Shown: positions 41,988 to 52,195, counted from the first letter of the stretch. The stretch: 64,000 nt of DNA from JAIVHA01 sp965367295 (GCA_965367295.1 CBDUHN010000002.1:1-64000), one strand, 5' to 3'. The notes: generated by a model from the sequence alone, not told the origin. A program made the numbers and translations.

Positions 41988-43010
41988 ATGCAACTACGCC
42001 CCGAACAGCTTGAAGCCCACCTGAAGAAAACCCTGGCGCCGGTGTATTTCATCAGTGGCGATGAAACCCTGCTGGTGACCGAGGCGGCGGATGCCATTCG
42101 TGCCGCGGCCCGTTCCCAGGGCTACACGGATCGGGAAGTGCTGAATGTGGATTCCGGTTTCGACTGGAACCAGCTGCTGGCGGCGGGCAATAACCTGTCG
42201 CTGTTTGCCGAGCGGCGCATTCTGGAGGTGCGCCTGCCGAGTGGCAAACCGGGGGATGCGGGCGGCAAGGCGCTGCGCGCCTATGTGGAACGGCCGCCGG
42301 AGGATACCTTGCTGATGGTCATTGCCGGCAAGCTGGAAGCGGCGGCGCGCAAGAGTAAATGGGTGCAGGCGCTGGAAGGCGCGGGAGTGGGTATCACCCT
42401 CTGGCCGGTGGATGCCCAGCGCCTGCCGGCCTGGATACAGCAGCGTATGCAGAGTCGCGGCCTGCAGCCGGATCGCGAGGCGGTGGCCCTGCTGGCGGAG
42501 CGGGTGGAAGGTAACCTGCTGGCCTGTGCCCAGGAGATCGAAAAGCTGCTGTTGTTGCGCGGCCCCGGCCCGGTGGCGGCGGATGCCGTGCAGGCGGCGG
42601 TGGCGGACAGTGCCCGCTTCGATGTGTTCGGCCTGGTGGACAGCGCCCTGTTGGGCGAGGTGGCCCGCAGCCAGCGCATGTTGGCCGGCCTGCGTGGCGA
42701 AGGGGTGGAGCCGGTACTGATCCTGTGGGCGCTGGCCCGCGAAATCCGCAACCTGACCGGGATGGCCCGCGAAGTGGCCAAAGGGGTATCGCCGAACCAG
42801 GTGCTGGCCAGGTTCCGGGTCTGGGAGTCGCGCAAGAAACCCGTGGCCGCGGCCCTGGGGCGGCTGCGACTGGCCCACTGGCAGCAGCTGGTGCAGCAGG
42901 CGGCCGCCCTCGATCGCATCATCAAGGGGCAGGCCCCGGGCAACCCCTGGGATGAACTGGTACAATTGACCCTGCGCATGGCCGGGGTGGATCTGCGGCG
43001 TGCGGGATAG
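41988..43010 (+). CDS. holA: DNA polymerase III delta subunit
   Basis: 340 aa. HolA is the clamp-loader subunit that opens the beta clamp. Key blocks are LAPVYFISGDETLLVTEAAD at the N-terminus, a central AAA-like domain lacking Walker motifs (as usual for delta), and a helical C-terminal collar. It follows lptE after an intergenic repeat pair. The ATG is at 41988, just after GACCTT; no strong ribosome binding site. Confidence 0.94.
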   Translation: MQLRPEQLEAHLKKTLAPVYFISGDETLLVTEAADAIRAAARSQGYTDREVLNVDSGFDWNQLLAAGNNLSLFAERRILEVRLPSGKPGDAGGKALRAYVERPPEDTLLMVIAGKLEAAARKSKWVQALEGAGVGITLWPVDAQRLPAWIQQRMQSRGLQPDREAVALLAERVEGNLLACAQEIEKLLLLRGPGPVAADAVQAAVADSARFDVFGLVDSALLGEVARSQRMLAGLRGEGVEPVLILWALAREIRNLTGMAREVAKGVSPNQVLARFRVWESRKKPVAAALGRLRLAHWQQLVQQAAALDRIIKGQAPGNPWDELVQLTLRMAGVDLRRAG

Positions 43011-43114
43011 CGACCTCTCTACCCGGCAGGCCCCGCTTTCCGGGCAACCCTCCCCCTGTCTCTCTCCTTCCAGGAAGAGGGGACGCAAGAACAGGTGATG
43101 TGAGTAACTGAATC

Positions 43115-44398
43115 ATGAGTGCAAAAGCGGATTCCCTGAATTTTGATATCCCAGCCTACATGCAGCAGGTGGGGGTACGGGCCCGTGCAGCCGCGCGCAA
43201 GGTCGCCAGCGCCGATACCGGCGCCAAGAATGCGGCCCTGGTGGCCATTGCCACAGCCATCGAGGCCGCTGCAGATACCCTCGCGGCGGAAAATCGCAAA
43301 GACCTGGAAGCCGGCCGCGCCCGCGGGCTGGATGCCGCCCTGCTGGACCGCCTCGAACTGACCCCGGCCCGCATCGCCGCCATGGCCGAGGGCCTGCGCC
43401 AGATCGCCGCGCTGCCCGATCCGGTAGGAGAGATTTCCGAACTCAAGTACCGTCCGTCCGGTATCCAGGTGGGTCGCATGCGGGTGCCGCTGGGAGTCAT
43501 CGGCATCATCTACGAATCGCGGCCCAATGTGACCGCCGATGCCGCTGCCCTGTGCCTGAAGTCGGGTAATGCCGCCATTCTGCGCGGTGGCTCCGAGGCA
43601 CTGCATTCCAATCAGGCCATTGCCGTCTGCATCCGCGACGGTCTGACCGAAGCCGGTCTGCCGGTGGAGGCGGTGCAGGTGATCGAGACCACTGACCGTG
43701 CTGCCGTAGGCGAGCTGGTACGTATGGAACAATACGTCGATGTCATCGTCCCGCGCGGCGGCAAGGGACTGATCGAGCGCATCAGCAGGGAATCCCGGGT
43801 ACCGGTGATCAAACACCTGGATGGTATCTGCCATACCTATATTGATGCCGAGGCGGATTTCGACAAGGCCGTGAAGGTGGCCTTCAATGCCAAGACCCAG
43901 CGCTATGGCACCTGCAATACCACCGAGACCCTGCTGGTGCATGCCGATATCGCCGAGCGCATTCTGCCGGTACTGGGCAAGGCCTATCAGGACGCGGGCG
44001 TGGAGCTGCGCGGTTGCGAACGTACCCGCGTCATCCTGCCCGGCATCCACGCGGCGACGGAACAGGACTGGGATACCGAATACCTGGCGCCCATTCTCGC
44101 GGTGCGCGTGGTGGCGGACCTGGAAGAGGCCATGGAACACATCGAACGTCACAGTTCGCGACACACCGAGGCCATTCTCACCGAAAACCTGGGTCATGCG
44201 CGGCGGTTCCTGCGTGAGGTGGATTCCAGTTCGGTGATGGTCAATGCTTCCACCCGCTTCGCGGATGGCTTCGAGTACGGGCTCGGGGCCGAGATCGGCA
44301 TCAGCACCGACAAGCTGCATGCCCGGGGTCCGGTGGGGCTGGAAGGTCTGACGACCCTCAAGTACGTGGTGATGGGTGACGGTCACATTCGCCAGTAA
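43115..44398 (+). CDS. proA: Gamma-glutamyl phosphate reductase
   Basis: 427-aa NADPH-dependent aldehyde-dehydrogenase-family enzyme of proline biosynthesis. It reduces gamma-glutamyl phosphate to glutamate semialdehyde. The catalytic cysteine is C267 in RYGTCNTTET, and GVIGIIYESRPNVTADAAAL and ILRGGSEALHSN are the family motifs. It sits between holA and nadD. No proB gene is in the window. The gap before it (43011-43114) carries a short palindrome, CTTCCAGGAAG. Confidence 0.97.
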   Translation: MSAKADSLNFDIPAYMQQVGVRARAAARKVASADTGAKNAALVAIATAIEAAADTLAAENRKDLEAGRARGLDAALLDRLELTPARIAAMAEGLRQIAALPDPVGEISELKYRPSGIQVGRMRVPLGVIGIIYESRPNVTADAAALCLKSGNAAILRGGSEALHSNQAIAVCIRDGLTEAGLPVEAVQVIETTDRAAVGELVRMEQYVDVIVPRGGKGLIERISRESRVPVIKHLDGICHTYIDAEADFDKAVKVAFNAKTQRYGTCNTTETLLVHADIAERILPVLGKAYQDAGVELRGCERTRVILPGIHAATEQDWDTEYLAPILAVRVVADLEEAMEHIERHSSRHTEAILTENLGHARRFLREVDSSSVMVNASTRFADGFEYGLGAEIGISTDKLHARGPVGLEGLTTLKYVVMGDGHIRQ

Positions 44399-44416
44399 GC
44401 ACGGTGTGCCCGCCCG

Positions 44417-45067
44417 ATGATCGGTATTTTCGGGGGCACCTTCGATCCTATCCATTACGCACATCTGCGCACGGCCCTGGAGGTGCAGCAGCAACTGGGG
44501 CTGACGGAAGTGCGCTTTATTCCAGCATCACTTCCCCCCCATCGTGTCCAGCCCCACGCCACGGCACAGCAGCGCCTGGCCATGGTGCAGCGGGCCGTGG
44601 CGGGGCAGCCGGGCATGCGGGTCGATGACCGGGAACTGCGTCGTGATGGTCCCTCCTACATGGTGGATACCCTGGCCTCGTTGCGGGAGGAAACCGGCCC
44701 GCGGGCCCTGGTACTGATCCTCGGCATGGATGCCTTTCTTGGCCTGCCCGGTTGGCATCAATGGACACGGCTGATCGAGCTGGCCCATCTGGTGGTGATG
44801 GAGCGACCCGGTGTGGCCCTGCCCATTACGGGTGATCTGGCGGATCTGGTGCGTCGCCACCGGGTAGTCGATAAGACGGCGCTGGCCCGGCAGCCAGCGG
44901 GTGGCATCCTGTTCGTGCCGGTCAGCCAGCTGACTATTTCCGCCACCGCCATCCGGGCACAGCTGGCCGCAGGCAGCAGCCCGCGCTTTCTGCTCCCCGA
45001 TGCAGTGCTGGACTACATTCAGACCGAAGGCCTCTATACCGAGGCACAAAATACCGCGCCCTTATAG
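44417..45067 (+). CDS. nadD: Nicotinate-nucleotide adenylyltransferase
   Basis: 216 aa. Adds AMP to nicotinate mononucleotide in NAD biosynthesis. The nucleotidyltransferase motifs are IGIFGGTFDPIHYAHLRTA at the N-terminus and ISATAIRAQL (ISxTxIR) near residue 176. It starts 18 bases after proA and precedes rsfS, the common nadD-rsfS-rlmH order. Confidence 0.96.
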   Translation: MIGIFGGTFDPIHYAHLRTALEVQQQLGLTEVRFIPASLPPHRVQPHATAQQRLAMVQRAVAGQPGMRVDDRELRRDGPSYMVDTLASLREETGPRALVLILGMDAFLGLPGWHQWTRLIELAHLVVMERPGVALPITGDLADLVRRHRVVDKTALARQPAGGILFVPVSQLTISATAIRAQLAAGSSPRFLLPDAVLDYIQTEGLYTEAQNTAPL

Positions 45068-45140
45068 GTTGGATCCCATTCCGACCGGAAGGCGATTTTT
45101 AATGTGAATCCGGCGTGAAGCCCTAGATGAAAGTGAACTT

Positions 45141-45506
45141 ATGAATGGAAATGAATTGAAAGACCTCGTGGTCAAGGCGCTGGAAGACATGAAAGGTGTC
45201 CAGATCACTGCGCTCGATGTCCACGGCAAGACCTCGGTCACCGACTGGATGATCATCGTGAGCGGCACGTCCAACCGCCATGTGAAATCCCTGGCGGGAA
45301 ACGTCGTGATGGAGGCCAAGAAGCGGGGTGAGGCTCCCATCGGCGTGGAAGGCGAGCAGGCCGGCGAATGGGTGCTGGTGGACTTCGGGGACGTGGTGTT
45401 GCATGTGATGCTGCCGGCCGCGCGTGACTTCTACAACCTGGAAAAGCTCTGGTCCTTCGACGGGCCGGGTGCCGAGGTGGCCCCTAACCAGCGTATCGGC
45501 CAATAG
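45141..45506 (+). CDS. rsfS: Ribosomal silencing factor RsfS
   Basis: 121 aa. Binds L14 of the 50S subunit and blocks subunit joining when nutrients are low. Family blocks are ALDVHGKTSVTDWMIIVSGT and GEWVLVDFGDVVLHVM. It is placed between nadD and rlmH (14 bases before rlmH), the conserved order. The length is normal for a member without a C-terminal extension. Confidence 0.96.
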   Translation: MNGNELKDLVVKALEDMKGVQITALDVHGKTSVTDWMIIVSGTSNRHVKSLAGNVVMEAKKRGEAPIGVEGEQAGEWVLVDFGDVVLHVMLPAARDFYNLEKLWSFDGPGAEVAPNQRIGQ

Positions 45507-45520
45507 GCTGCCACTTCCCT

Positions 45521-45991
45521 ATGCAGATCCGCCTCATTGCCGTGGGTACACGCATGCCCGCCTGGGTGCAGCAGGGCTTCGAGGAGTACGCGAAACGCCT
45601 GCCGCGTGAATGCGGTCTGCAGCTGGTCGAGATCCCGCTCGGCAAACGCGGCAAGAACGCCGATGTGCAGCGGGCAATCGAGGAGGAGGGCCAACGCATG
45701 CTGGCCGCGCTGCCGCGGGATTGCCGGGTGATTGCCCTGGAAGTGAACGGCAAGGACTGGAGCACCGAACAGCTGGCGGGGGAGCTGGAATCCTGGCTGG
45801 GCGCGGGGCAGGACGTGGCCCTGCTGGTGGGTGGCCCCGATGGCCTTGCCGAAAGTTGTCGACAGCGCGCCGTACAGACCTGGTCCCTGTCCTCCCTGAC
45901 CCTGCCTCACCCCCTGGTGCGGGTGGTGCTGGCCGAGCAGTTGTACCGTGCCTGGACCCTGTACAAAGGCCATCCCTACCATCGACAATAG
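45521..45991 (+). CDS. rlmH: 23S rRNA pseudouridine-1915 N3-methyltransferase RlmH
   Basis: 156-aa SPOUT-class methyltransferase that modifies pseudouridine 1915 in helix 69. Hallmarks: LLVGGPDGLAE (trefoil knot SAM loop), SLSSLTLPHPLVRVVLAEQL and the C-terminal AWTLYKGHPYHR, which is typical for RlmH. It directly follows rsfS. Confidence 0.97.
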   Translation: MQIRLIAVGTRMPAWVQQGFEEYAKRLPRECGLQLVEIPLGKRGKNADVQRAIEEEGQRMLAALPRDCRVIALEVNGKDWSTEQLAGELESWLGAGQDVALLVGGPDGLAESCRQRAVQTWSLSSLTLPHPLVRVVLAEQLYRAWTLYKGHPYHRQ

Positions 45992-46127
45992 CCCCTGGAC
46001 CCCGCTTGTCATGATATGAGATTCAGGTTCAGGATATGGTTATTTCTAATTGTTTTTACAATAAAATATTGTGTGCGGTATGGCCTTCGATGCCAGTTGG
46101 CAGGCACCATGTTGCGTGTTGTGCATG

Positions 46128-46712
46128 ATGCAGTCGTCCGGTCTTTACCTGGCCTCGGCCTCGCCTCGTCGCCGCGAACTCCTGGAGCAGATCGGGGTAC
46201 TACCGCGCCGGGTGCAGGTGGATGTGGATGAAAGCCGTCATCCGCAGGAGGATATCGACGCGTTTGTGCAGCGGCTGGCGCTGGAAAAGGCCCAGGCGGG
46301 CTGGGCAGCGCTTCCGGCTGCGGAACGCGGCCCGGTGCTGGGAGCCGATACCCTGGTCGTGCTGGACGGCGAGCCCCTGGGCAAGCCGGCGGATCAGCGC
46401 GAGGCCCTGACCATGCTGGCCCGCCTGTCGGGGCGTACCCACGAGGTGTTGACGGCGGTGGCTGTGGTCACCCCTGAGCCCCTGCTGTGTCTGAGCCGCA
46501 GTCGGGTGACCTTTTGTGCCATCAGCGCCGAAGAACGGCTCGCTTACTGGCAGAGTGGGGAACCTGCCGACAAGGCTGGTGCCTATGGTATCCAGGGGCT
46601 GGGCGCGATCTTCGTGGCACACCTGGAAGGCAGTTACAGTGGCGTGATGGGGCTGCCGTTGTTTGAAACGGCGGAACTATTGCGACAGGCCGGCATCAGG
46701 GTGTTGAGGTGA
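46128..46712 (+). CDS. maf: Maf-family nucleoside triphosphate pyrophosphatase (YhdE type)
   Basis: 194 aa. Hydrolyses non-canonical or dTTP/UTP-type nucleotides and is linked to septum control. The N-terminus LYLASASPRRRELL and GADTLVVLDGEPLGKP are the Maf motifs; AGAYGIQGLGAIFV is the substrate loop. The position before rng and yhdP matches E. coli yhdE. Start uncertain: ATG codons at 46125 and 46128 are adjacent and lack a clear ribosome binding site; I use the second. An AT-rich stretch (about 46020-46075) upstream may contain its promoter. Confidence 0.92.
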   Translation: MQSSGLYLASASPRRRELLEQIGVLPRRVQVDVDESRHPQEDIDAFVQRLALEKAQAGWAALPAAERGPVLGADTLVVLDGEPLGKPADQREALTMLARLSGRTHEVLTAVAVVTPEPLLCLSRSRVTFCAISAEERLAYWQSGEPADKAGAYGIQGLGAIFVAHLEGSYSGVMGLPLFETAELLRQAGIRVLR

Positions 46713-46714
46713 GT

Positions 46715-46740
46715 CCTGCAGGTCCGAATAAATCCGGAGC
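46715..46740 (+). repeat. Dispersed palindromic repeat copy (maf-rng gap)
   Basis: CCTGCAGGTCCGAATAAATC then CGGAG, directly after the maf stop. It keeps the TGCAGGTCCGAAT half but has a degraded right arm. Confidence 0.5.
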
Positions 46741-46818
46741 CGCGGGTGTCAGTATAGGAAGTTGCTGGCGGAAGAGGTTGGCAGCTTTCCACAATAACGA
46801 TTCAAACCGGAACCACCT

Positions 46819-48291
46819 ATGAGTGAAGAAATCCTGGTCAATGTAACCCCGCAGGAAACGCGTGTTGCCGTGGTGGAAAACGGGGTCCTGCAGGAGGTAT
46901 TCATCGAGCGCGCCAATCGGCGCGGGCTGGTGGGCAATATCTACAAGGGCAAGGTGTGCCGGGTATTGCCGGGCATGCAGGCTGCCTTTGTCGATATCGG
47001 CCTGGAACGGGCCGCCTTTCTCCATGCCTCGGACATCGCCGGCAGCCATGACGGGGAGAAATTCAGCGGAGATCCGACCCAGAGCGAATCCATCACGGCG
47101 CTGCTGCATGAAGGCAAACAGGTGGCAGTGCAGGTCATCAAGGACCCGCTGGGTAGCAAGGGGGCACGTCTGACCACGCACATTACGGTGCCCTCCCGTT
47201 ATCTGGTCTTCATGCCCGATGTGAAGAATGTCGGTGTGTCGCAGAAGATCGAGGACGAGGCGGAGCGCCAGCGGCTGAAGGACCTCGTGCAGTCCCTGAG
47301 CGAGGAGGACAAGGCGGGGGGCTATATCATCCGCACCGCGGCCGAAGGGGTGGATGATGCGTCACTGGAGGCGGACGTGGTATTCCTGCGCAAGCTGTGG
47401 AAGTCCATTCAGGAGCGTGCCGTTGATATCGAGCCCGGTAACGTCATTCACGAGGATTTGCCGCTGACGTTGCGGGTGCTGCGTGACCTGCTTGACACCG
47501 ATGTGGAAAAACTGCGCATCGACTCCCGGGAAACCTATCAGCGGGTGACCAGATTTGTGGAGCAGTTCATTCCCGAACTGCCGGTACAGATCGAATACTA
47601 TCCCGGTGAGCGTCCCATATTCGACCTGTACGGGGTGGAGGATGAAATCCAGAAGGCCCTGGAGCGCAAGGTACAACTCAAATCCGGTGGCCACATGGTT
47701 TTCGACCAGACGGAGGCCATGACCACCATTGACGTAAACACCGGCGCCTATGTCGGACACCGCAACCTGGAAGAGACCATTTTCAAAACCAACCTGGAAG
47801 CGGCCCAGGCCATTTTGCGTCAGCTACGGCTGCGTAACCTGGGCGGTATCATCATCGTCGATTTCATCGACATGGTGCAGGAGGAGCACAAACGCCAGGT
47901 GCTGCGTGCGCTGGAAAAGACCCTGGACAGGGATTATGCCAAGTGTCATATCAGCGAGGTATCCACTCTTGGGCTGGTACAGATGACCCGCAAGCGCACC
48001 CGCGAGAGTCTGGAGCATGTGCTGTGTGAACCCTGCAGCGTCTGCGGCGGCCGTGGTTCCCTCAAAACCGCCGAGACGGTGTGCTACGAAATATTTCGGG
48101 AAATTATCCGCGAAGCGCGCCAGTTCGATTCGGAACAATTGCTGGTACTGGCATCGCAGGAAGTGGTGGACCGGCTGCTGGACGAACAGTCCACCAGCCT
48201 GGCCGAACTGGAGACCTTTATTGGCAAACCCATCAAGTTGCAGGTTGAATCCCTCTATACACAGGAACAATACGATGTGGTGTTGATGTGA
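46819..48291 (+). CDS. rng: Ribonuclease G
   Basis: 490 aa. Endoribonuclease of the RNase E/G family; matures 16S rRNA 5' ends and turns over mRNA. The N-terminal S1 domain includes GNIYKGKVCRVLPGMQAAFV. The Mg2+-binding aspartates are in TTIDVNTGAYVG and IIVDFIDM, and the Zn-link cysteines in CEPCSVCGGRG. There is no long RNase E scaffold tail, so it is RNase G. The maf-rng-yhdP order matches E. coli. Confidence 0.97.
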   Translation: MSEEILVNVTPQETRVAVVENGVLQEVFIERANRRGLVGNIYKGKVCRVLPGMQAAFVDIGLERAAFLHASDIAGSHDGEKFSGDPTQSESITALLHEGKQVAVQVIKDPLGSKGARLTTHITVPSRYLVFMPDVKNVGVSQKIEDEAERQRLKDLVQSLSEEDKAGGYIIRTAAEGVDDASLEADVVFLRKLWKSIQERAVDIEPGNVIHEDLPLTLRVLRDLLDTDVEKLRIDSRETYQRVTRFVEQFIPELPVQIEYYPGERPIFDLYGVEDEIQKALERKVQLKSGGHMVFDQTEAMTTIDVNTGAYVGHRNLEETIFKTNLEAAQAILRQLRLRNLGGIIIVDFIDMVQEEHKRQVLRALEKTLDRDYAKCHISEVSTLGLVQMTRKRTRESLEHVLCEPCSVCGGRGSLKTAETVCYEIFREIIREARQFDSEQLLVLASQEVVDRLLDEQSTSLAELETFIGKPIKLQVESLYTQEQYDVVLM

Positions 48292-48334
48292 GGCCATTCT
48301 CGATTATGCGGGTGTCCACCTGATTCGGTTGACC

Positions 48335-51300
48335 ATGTTGCGACCTGTCTTCAATCTGCTTGGATTCCTTGTTGCCGCGTTGCTGATCATGGCGGCGGTG
48401 GCGCTCAGCGCGGCGCGTCTGCTGCTGCCGCTGATGGGGGATTACCGCGCCGATATCGAGGCACGACTGGAAGCGCAGCTGCACCGCCCGGTATCCATTG
48501 AAGAGATGGATGTTGCCTGGCAGGGTTTCGGGCCTACCCTGCAGTTGCGCCAGGTCCGCATGTGGGACGAAGCAGGGTCGCAGGAGCTGTTTTCCGTCAA
48601 TGAGGTCTGGTTGCACCTGGATCTGTTGGGTTCCCTGCAACAATACTCGCCGGTCACCTCCGGTATCAGCCTGGTCGGTATGGATCTGGATCTGCTGCGC
48701 GATACCGAGGGACGGATTTCCCTGCGTGGTTATCCATTGCCCAAACGCGAATTCGATCTCCGCGTGTTACTGACGCTGCTGCAGGATATCGGCAAGCTGT
48801 CGGTGCTGGATACCCGGTTACGCTGGGAGGATCTCAGCGGGCGGATTCCCCAGCTGGAACTGCCGGATATCGATCTCACGCTCAATGGCGACCGCCGCCA
48901 CTATCGCGCCGACCTCGTGGCGACGCTTCCTGCCGCCTATGGCAATCGACTGCTCTGGTCTATTGCGGCTGAAGGTGATCCCGCACATCCCGGTGACTGG
49001 CAGGGCAAGTCCTTCGTACAGGTTGAGGGTGCGCGCCTGGCCGCCTGGAGCAGCCTGATTCCCCAGCGTCCGGTTGATGCCTGGGGGCGGCTGGATATGA
49101 AACTCTGGGGCCGGTTCACCGGGCTGGCATTCGACGAGCTGGCACTGGATTTTAACTTGCAGGATGGCCAGTTCAGTGGTGCTGCCGGTACGAATGCCCC
49201 GCCGTTTACAGTTGCAAACCTGCGGAGCCGGTTATTGTGGCAGCGCGAGACTTCGGGCTGGACACTGGCGGCAAATGATTTTGAGCTTATACAGAATGAG
49301 GTCATCTGGCCCGCCAGTCGCTGGCGCCTGGCGCGGACCTCTGCAGATAATGGTGCCACCGTTTGGCGCTCCGAGGCCCAGTATCTGGACATCGGGATGC
49401 TGTCGCGGCTGCTGTCGCTCTGGTCACCGCTGACACCGGGGCCGGTCCAGCAATGGCTGCTGGCGGCGCCCGAGGGGCGGATGTCCGATCTGCAGTTTGA
49501 AACGCAACTGCGCGATGGAGTGGTCGAGCAGGCACGGTTGCGCGCTGATTTTCAGGATCTGGATACCCGCCCATCGGGCAAGGCGCCCGGCCTGCAGGGC
49601 TGGGGCGGTCATATCGATGGTGATCTCAATGGCGGTACGGTGAGTGTGCAAACCACCGCTGGTGCAGTCAATGTTCAGCACCTGTTCCGGGAGCCATTCC
49701 TGCTGCAGCAGGCGAGTGGTGAGGTTCACTGGCAACGACTGGAGGATCGCCTGCGCCTCTATTCCGATCACCTCCAGCTTGCCAACGAGGATGTTGCGGT
49801 GCAGGGGAAATGGCAGCTCGACCTGCCGCTGGCAGCGTCGCTGCCGGCGCCCTATCTCGATCTGTATTTCGATATCGAACGTGGCCAGGTGGCGAAGACC
49901 GGACGTTATCTGCCGGCACACATCATGAATGACAAGGCCGTGGCGTGGCTCGATCGCGGTCTGGTGGACGGTGTCATTACCGGTGGCAGTGTGCTGTTCC
50001 ACGGGCCCCTGAATCATTTCCCCTTTGATAATGAAGAAGGTCGCTTCGAGGTGCGTGCGGACGTGGAGCACGCGGTGCTGGATTATCACGAGGGCTGGGA
50101 GCCCATTGAGGATTTGCGTGCCCGCCTGTCCTTTACCGGGGCCGGCATGGAGATCCAGGGAATCGAGGGTCGTATTGGTGCCAGTCGTCTGAGCGAGATC
50201 CGGGCCTATACCCCCAATCTGCGTAAAAACGGCCCGCCGCTCCAGATCACCGGTATCGCCACCGGGGCTATGCAGGAGATGCTGCGCTTTCTCAATAGCA
50301 GCCCCATCGGTGATCGTTACCAGGCGCTGGCGAAACAGTTCCGTTTTACCGGCGACACCCGCCTGGATCTGCAGCTAAAGGTACCGTTGCGGACACAGCA
50401 TGGTGATTTTCATGTCAACGGCGAGTTGGCGCTGAAGGGCAACGGTGTACAGGCCGAGCAATATGAATTGTCCCTGGAGGCGCTGCAGGGCCGGCTGCGC
50501 TTTACCGAATCCAGCATCGCGGCCCGGGACCTCAGTGCCCGGCTGTGGGAAGCGCCGGTCACGATCAATCTGGATACCCTTCCCGCACGGGAGGGTGGCT
50601 ATCACCGGCTGCAACTCAGCGGTGCGCTGGGGCTGGTGGCAAAGGTGAAGCAATGGCAGTGGCCGGTAGCAGCGTTTCTGAAAGGGGCGGGCAATTGGCA
50701 GACTGAGATCCGGATTCACGAACCAAAAGCGGGCAAGCCACCGCGCGTGGAACTGGAACTGGCCTCCGATCTGAAAGGCATCGAGGTGGCCCTGCCGGAA
50801 CCGTTCACCAAGGCGCGTACGGTTGCCCGTCCGCTGGTCCTGCAGCGGAGCCTGAGCGGCGATGGGGAGGGGGTGTTGACGGTACGTTACGGTACCGATG
50901 TACAGGCTATGCTGGCGCTGGCATCTCTGCCAGCAGGTGGTCAGCGGCTAGTGCGCGGTGAACTGCATTTCGGAAAGGGCGGGGCACAATTACCGATAGG
51001 GAATGTGTTTCAGCTGAGTGGCGATCTGCAGCGGGTTTCACTGGCCGACTGGCAGGCGGTACTGCCCAAGGGGGATGGCAAGGATGCGGTGTTGCCGCCT
51101 ATGGAAATCGATCTGAATGTGGCGGAGCTGGAGGTCTATCGGCGCCTGTTACGTGAAGTGGGCCTGCGGATCACCAAGACGGGATCGGTCTGGGCCTGTG
51201 ATTTCACCGGTGAATCGGCACAAGGCCACTTGAGTCTGGCACAGGACAGCCGGGGAATCGAGGCGGTGCGAATGGATCTCGATCACCTGCGTATCGAAAC

Positions 51301-52195
51301 CATGCCGGAGGGTGGCGGTGTGCACGAGGATCTGAAACTGGACCCCGCCACCCTTCCATCCCTGTCCATCAAGACCCGGCATTTGCAGTATGACCAGCGC
51401 GTGCTGGGTAGCCTGGAACTGCAGACCCGGCGACGACAGGATGGCATGCAGGTGGAAAAGCTGGCACTGCTATCCGCTGATTATGAGTTTACGGCGCAGG
51501 GGCAGTGGGTAGTGTCACCGGCCGGTAAACAGGTCTCGCGTTTTGAGCTACAGCTCAAGAATGGCAACCTGGGGGTATTGCAGGATACCTTTGGATACGA
51601 GCGTGCCATGGAAACCTCGCATACCAACGCCACGATGGTGGCCAACTGGCCGGGGTCGCCGCTGGAGTTCGATCTGGATCGGGTGGAAGGCAACCTGGAC
51701 GTGGCGTTCGGCAGTGGTCAACTGGTGAAGGTCAATGCCCCGGCCGGCCGGGTGCTCAGCATCCTCAGTATCCACAGTTTGCAGCGGCGTCTGTCGCTGG
51801 ATTTCAGTGACCTGTTCGGCAAGGGGTTCAGCTTCGACGAGATTCGAGGTCATATCAGTTTTGTGGACGGTGATGCCTATACCAATGACCTGACCGTGCA
51901 GGGACCGGCCGCGCAGATCGTGATCGCCGGCCGTACCGGTTTTGTCAGCCGGGATTATGATCAGCTGGTGACCGTGACACCACTGGTCTCCTCCAACATT
52001 CCCCTGGCCGGGGTGCTTGCCGGCGGGCCGGCGGTGGGGGCGGCCCTGTTCGTGGCCGAACGCCTGTTCGGGGATCGCATGAATCGCCTGGCACGCTATC
52101 AGTATCAGGTCACCGGCTCCTGGGATGATCCGATCCTGGAGCGCATCAGCGTAGGTCCGATTCCACTTCCCGGCAAGACTGAAAAATTGCAATGA
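48335..52195 (+). CDS. yhdP: YhdP-family AsmA-like phospholipid transport protein
   Basis: 1286 aa, one N-terminal membrane helix (about residues 8-30) followed by a very long periplasmic repeated beta region. YhdP/TIGR02099 proteins form a bridge between the membranes and take part in phospholipid transport to the outer membrane. The C-terminal AsmA-like segment has LVTVTPLVSSNIPLAGVLAG. The start is taken as the ATG at 48335; a TTG two codons upstream (48329) is possible, and neither has a clear ribosome binding site. It follows rng and overlaps the next small gene's upstream frame. Confidence 0.93.
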   Translation: MLRPVFNLLGFLVAALLIMAAVALSAARLLLPLMGDYRADIEARLEAQLHRPVSIEEMDVAWQGFGPTLQLRQVRMWDEAGSQELFSVNEVWLHLDLLGSLQQYSPVTSGISLVGMDLDLLRDTEGRISLRGYPLPKREFDLRVLLTLLQDIGKLSVLDTRLRWEDLSGRIPQLELPDIDLTLNGDRRHYRADLVATLPAAYGNRLLWSIAAEGDPAHPGDWQGKSFVQVEGARLAAWSSLIPQRPVDAWGRLDMKLWGRFTGLAFDELALDFNLQDGQFSGAAGTNAPPFTVANLRSRLLWQRETSGWTLAANDFELIQNEVIWPASRWRLARTSADNGATVWRSEAQYLDIGMLSRLLSLWSPLTPGPVQQWLLAAPEGRMSDLQFETQLRDGVVEQARLRADFQDLDTRPSGKAPGLQGWGGHIDGDLNGGTVSVQTTAGAVNVQHLFREPFLLQQASGEVHWQRLEDRLRLYSDHLQLANEDVAVQGKWQLDLPLAASLPAPYLDLYFDIERGQVAKTGRYLPAHIMNDKAVAWLDRGLVDGVITGGSVLFHGPLNHFPFDNEEGRFEVRADVEHAVLDYHEGWEPIEDLRARLSFTGAGMEIQGIEGRIGASRLSEIRAYTPNLRKNGPPLQITGIATGAMQEMLRFLNSSPIGDRYQALAKQFRFTGDTRLDLQLKVPLRTQHGDFHVNGELALKGNGVQAEQYELSLEALQGRLRFTESSIAARDLSARLWEAPVTINLDTLPAREGGYHRLQLSGALGLVAKVKQWQWPVAAFLKGAGNWQTEIRIHEPKAGKPPRVELELASDLKGIEVALPEPFTKARTVARPLVLQRSLSGDGEGVLTVRYGTDVQAMLALASLPAGGQRLVRGELHFGKGGAQLPIGNVFQLSGDLQRVSLADWQAVLPKGDGKDAVLPPMEIDLNVAELEVYRRLLREVGLRITKTGSVWACDFTGESAQGHLSLAQDSRGIEAVRMDLDHLRIETMPEGGGVHEDLKLDPATLPSLSIKTRHLQYDQRVLGSLELQTRRRQDGMQVEKLALLSADYEFTAQGQWVVSPAGKQVSRFELQLKNGNLGVLQDTFGYERAMETSHTNATMVANWPGSPLEFDLDRVEGNLDVAFGSGQLVKVNAPAGRVLSILSIHSLQRRLSLDFSDLFGKGFSFDEIRGHISFVDGDAYTNDLTVQGPAAQIVIAGRTGFVSRDYDQLVTVTPLVSSNIPLAGVLAGGPAVGAALFVAERLFGDRMNRLARYQYQVTGSWDDPILERISVGPIPLPGKTEKLQ

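Noticed and set aside
43051..43082. Possible terminator between holA and proA
   Set aside because: Only CTTCCAGGAAG is truly symmetric and there is no T-run; similar CCTTCCAGGAAG at 13716 suggests a simple recurring palindrome.
40221..44494. Long minus-strand frames opposite leuS, holA and proA
   Set aside because: These are histidine- and glutamine-rich shadows of strongly conserved plus-strand genes, a common effect in GC-rich DNA.
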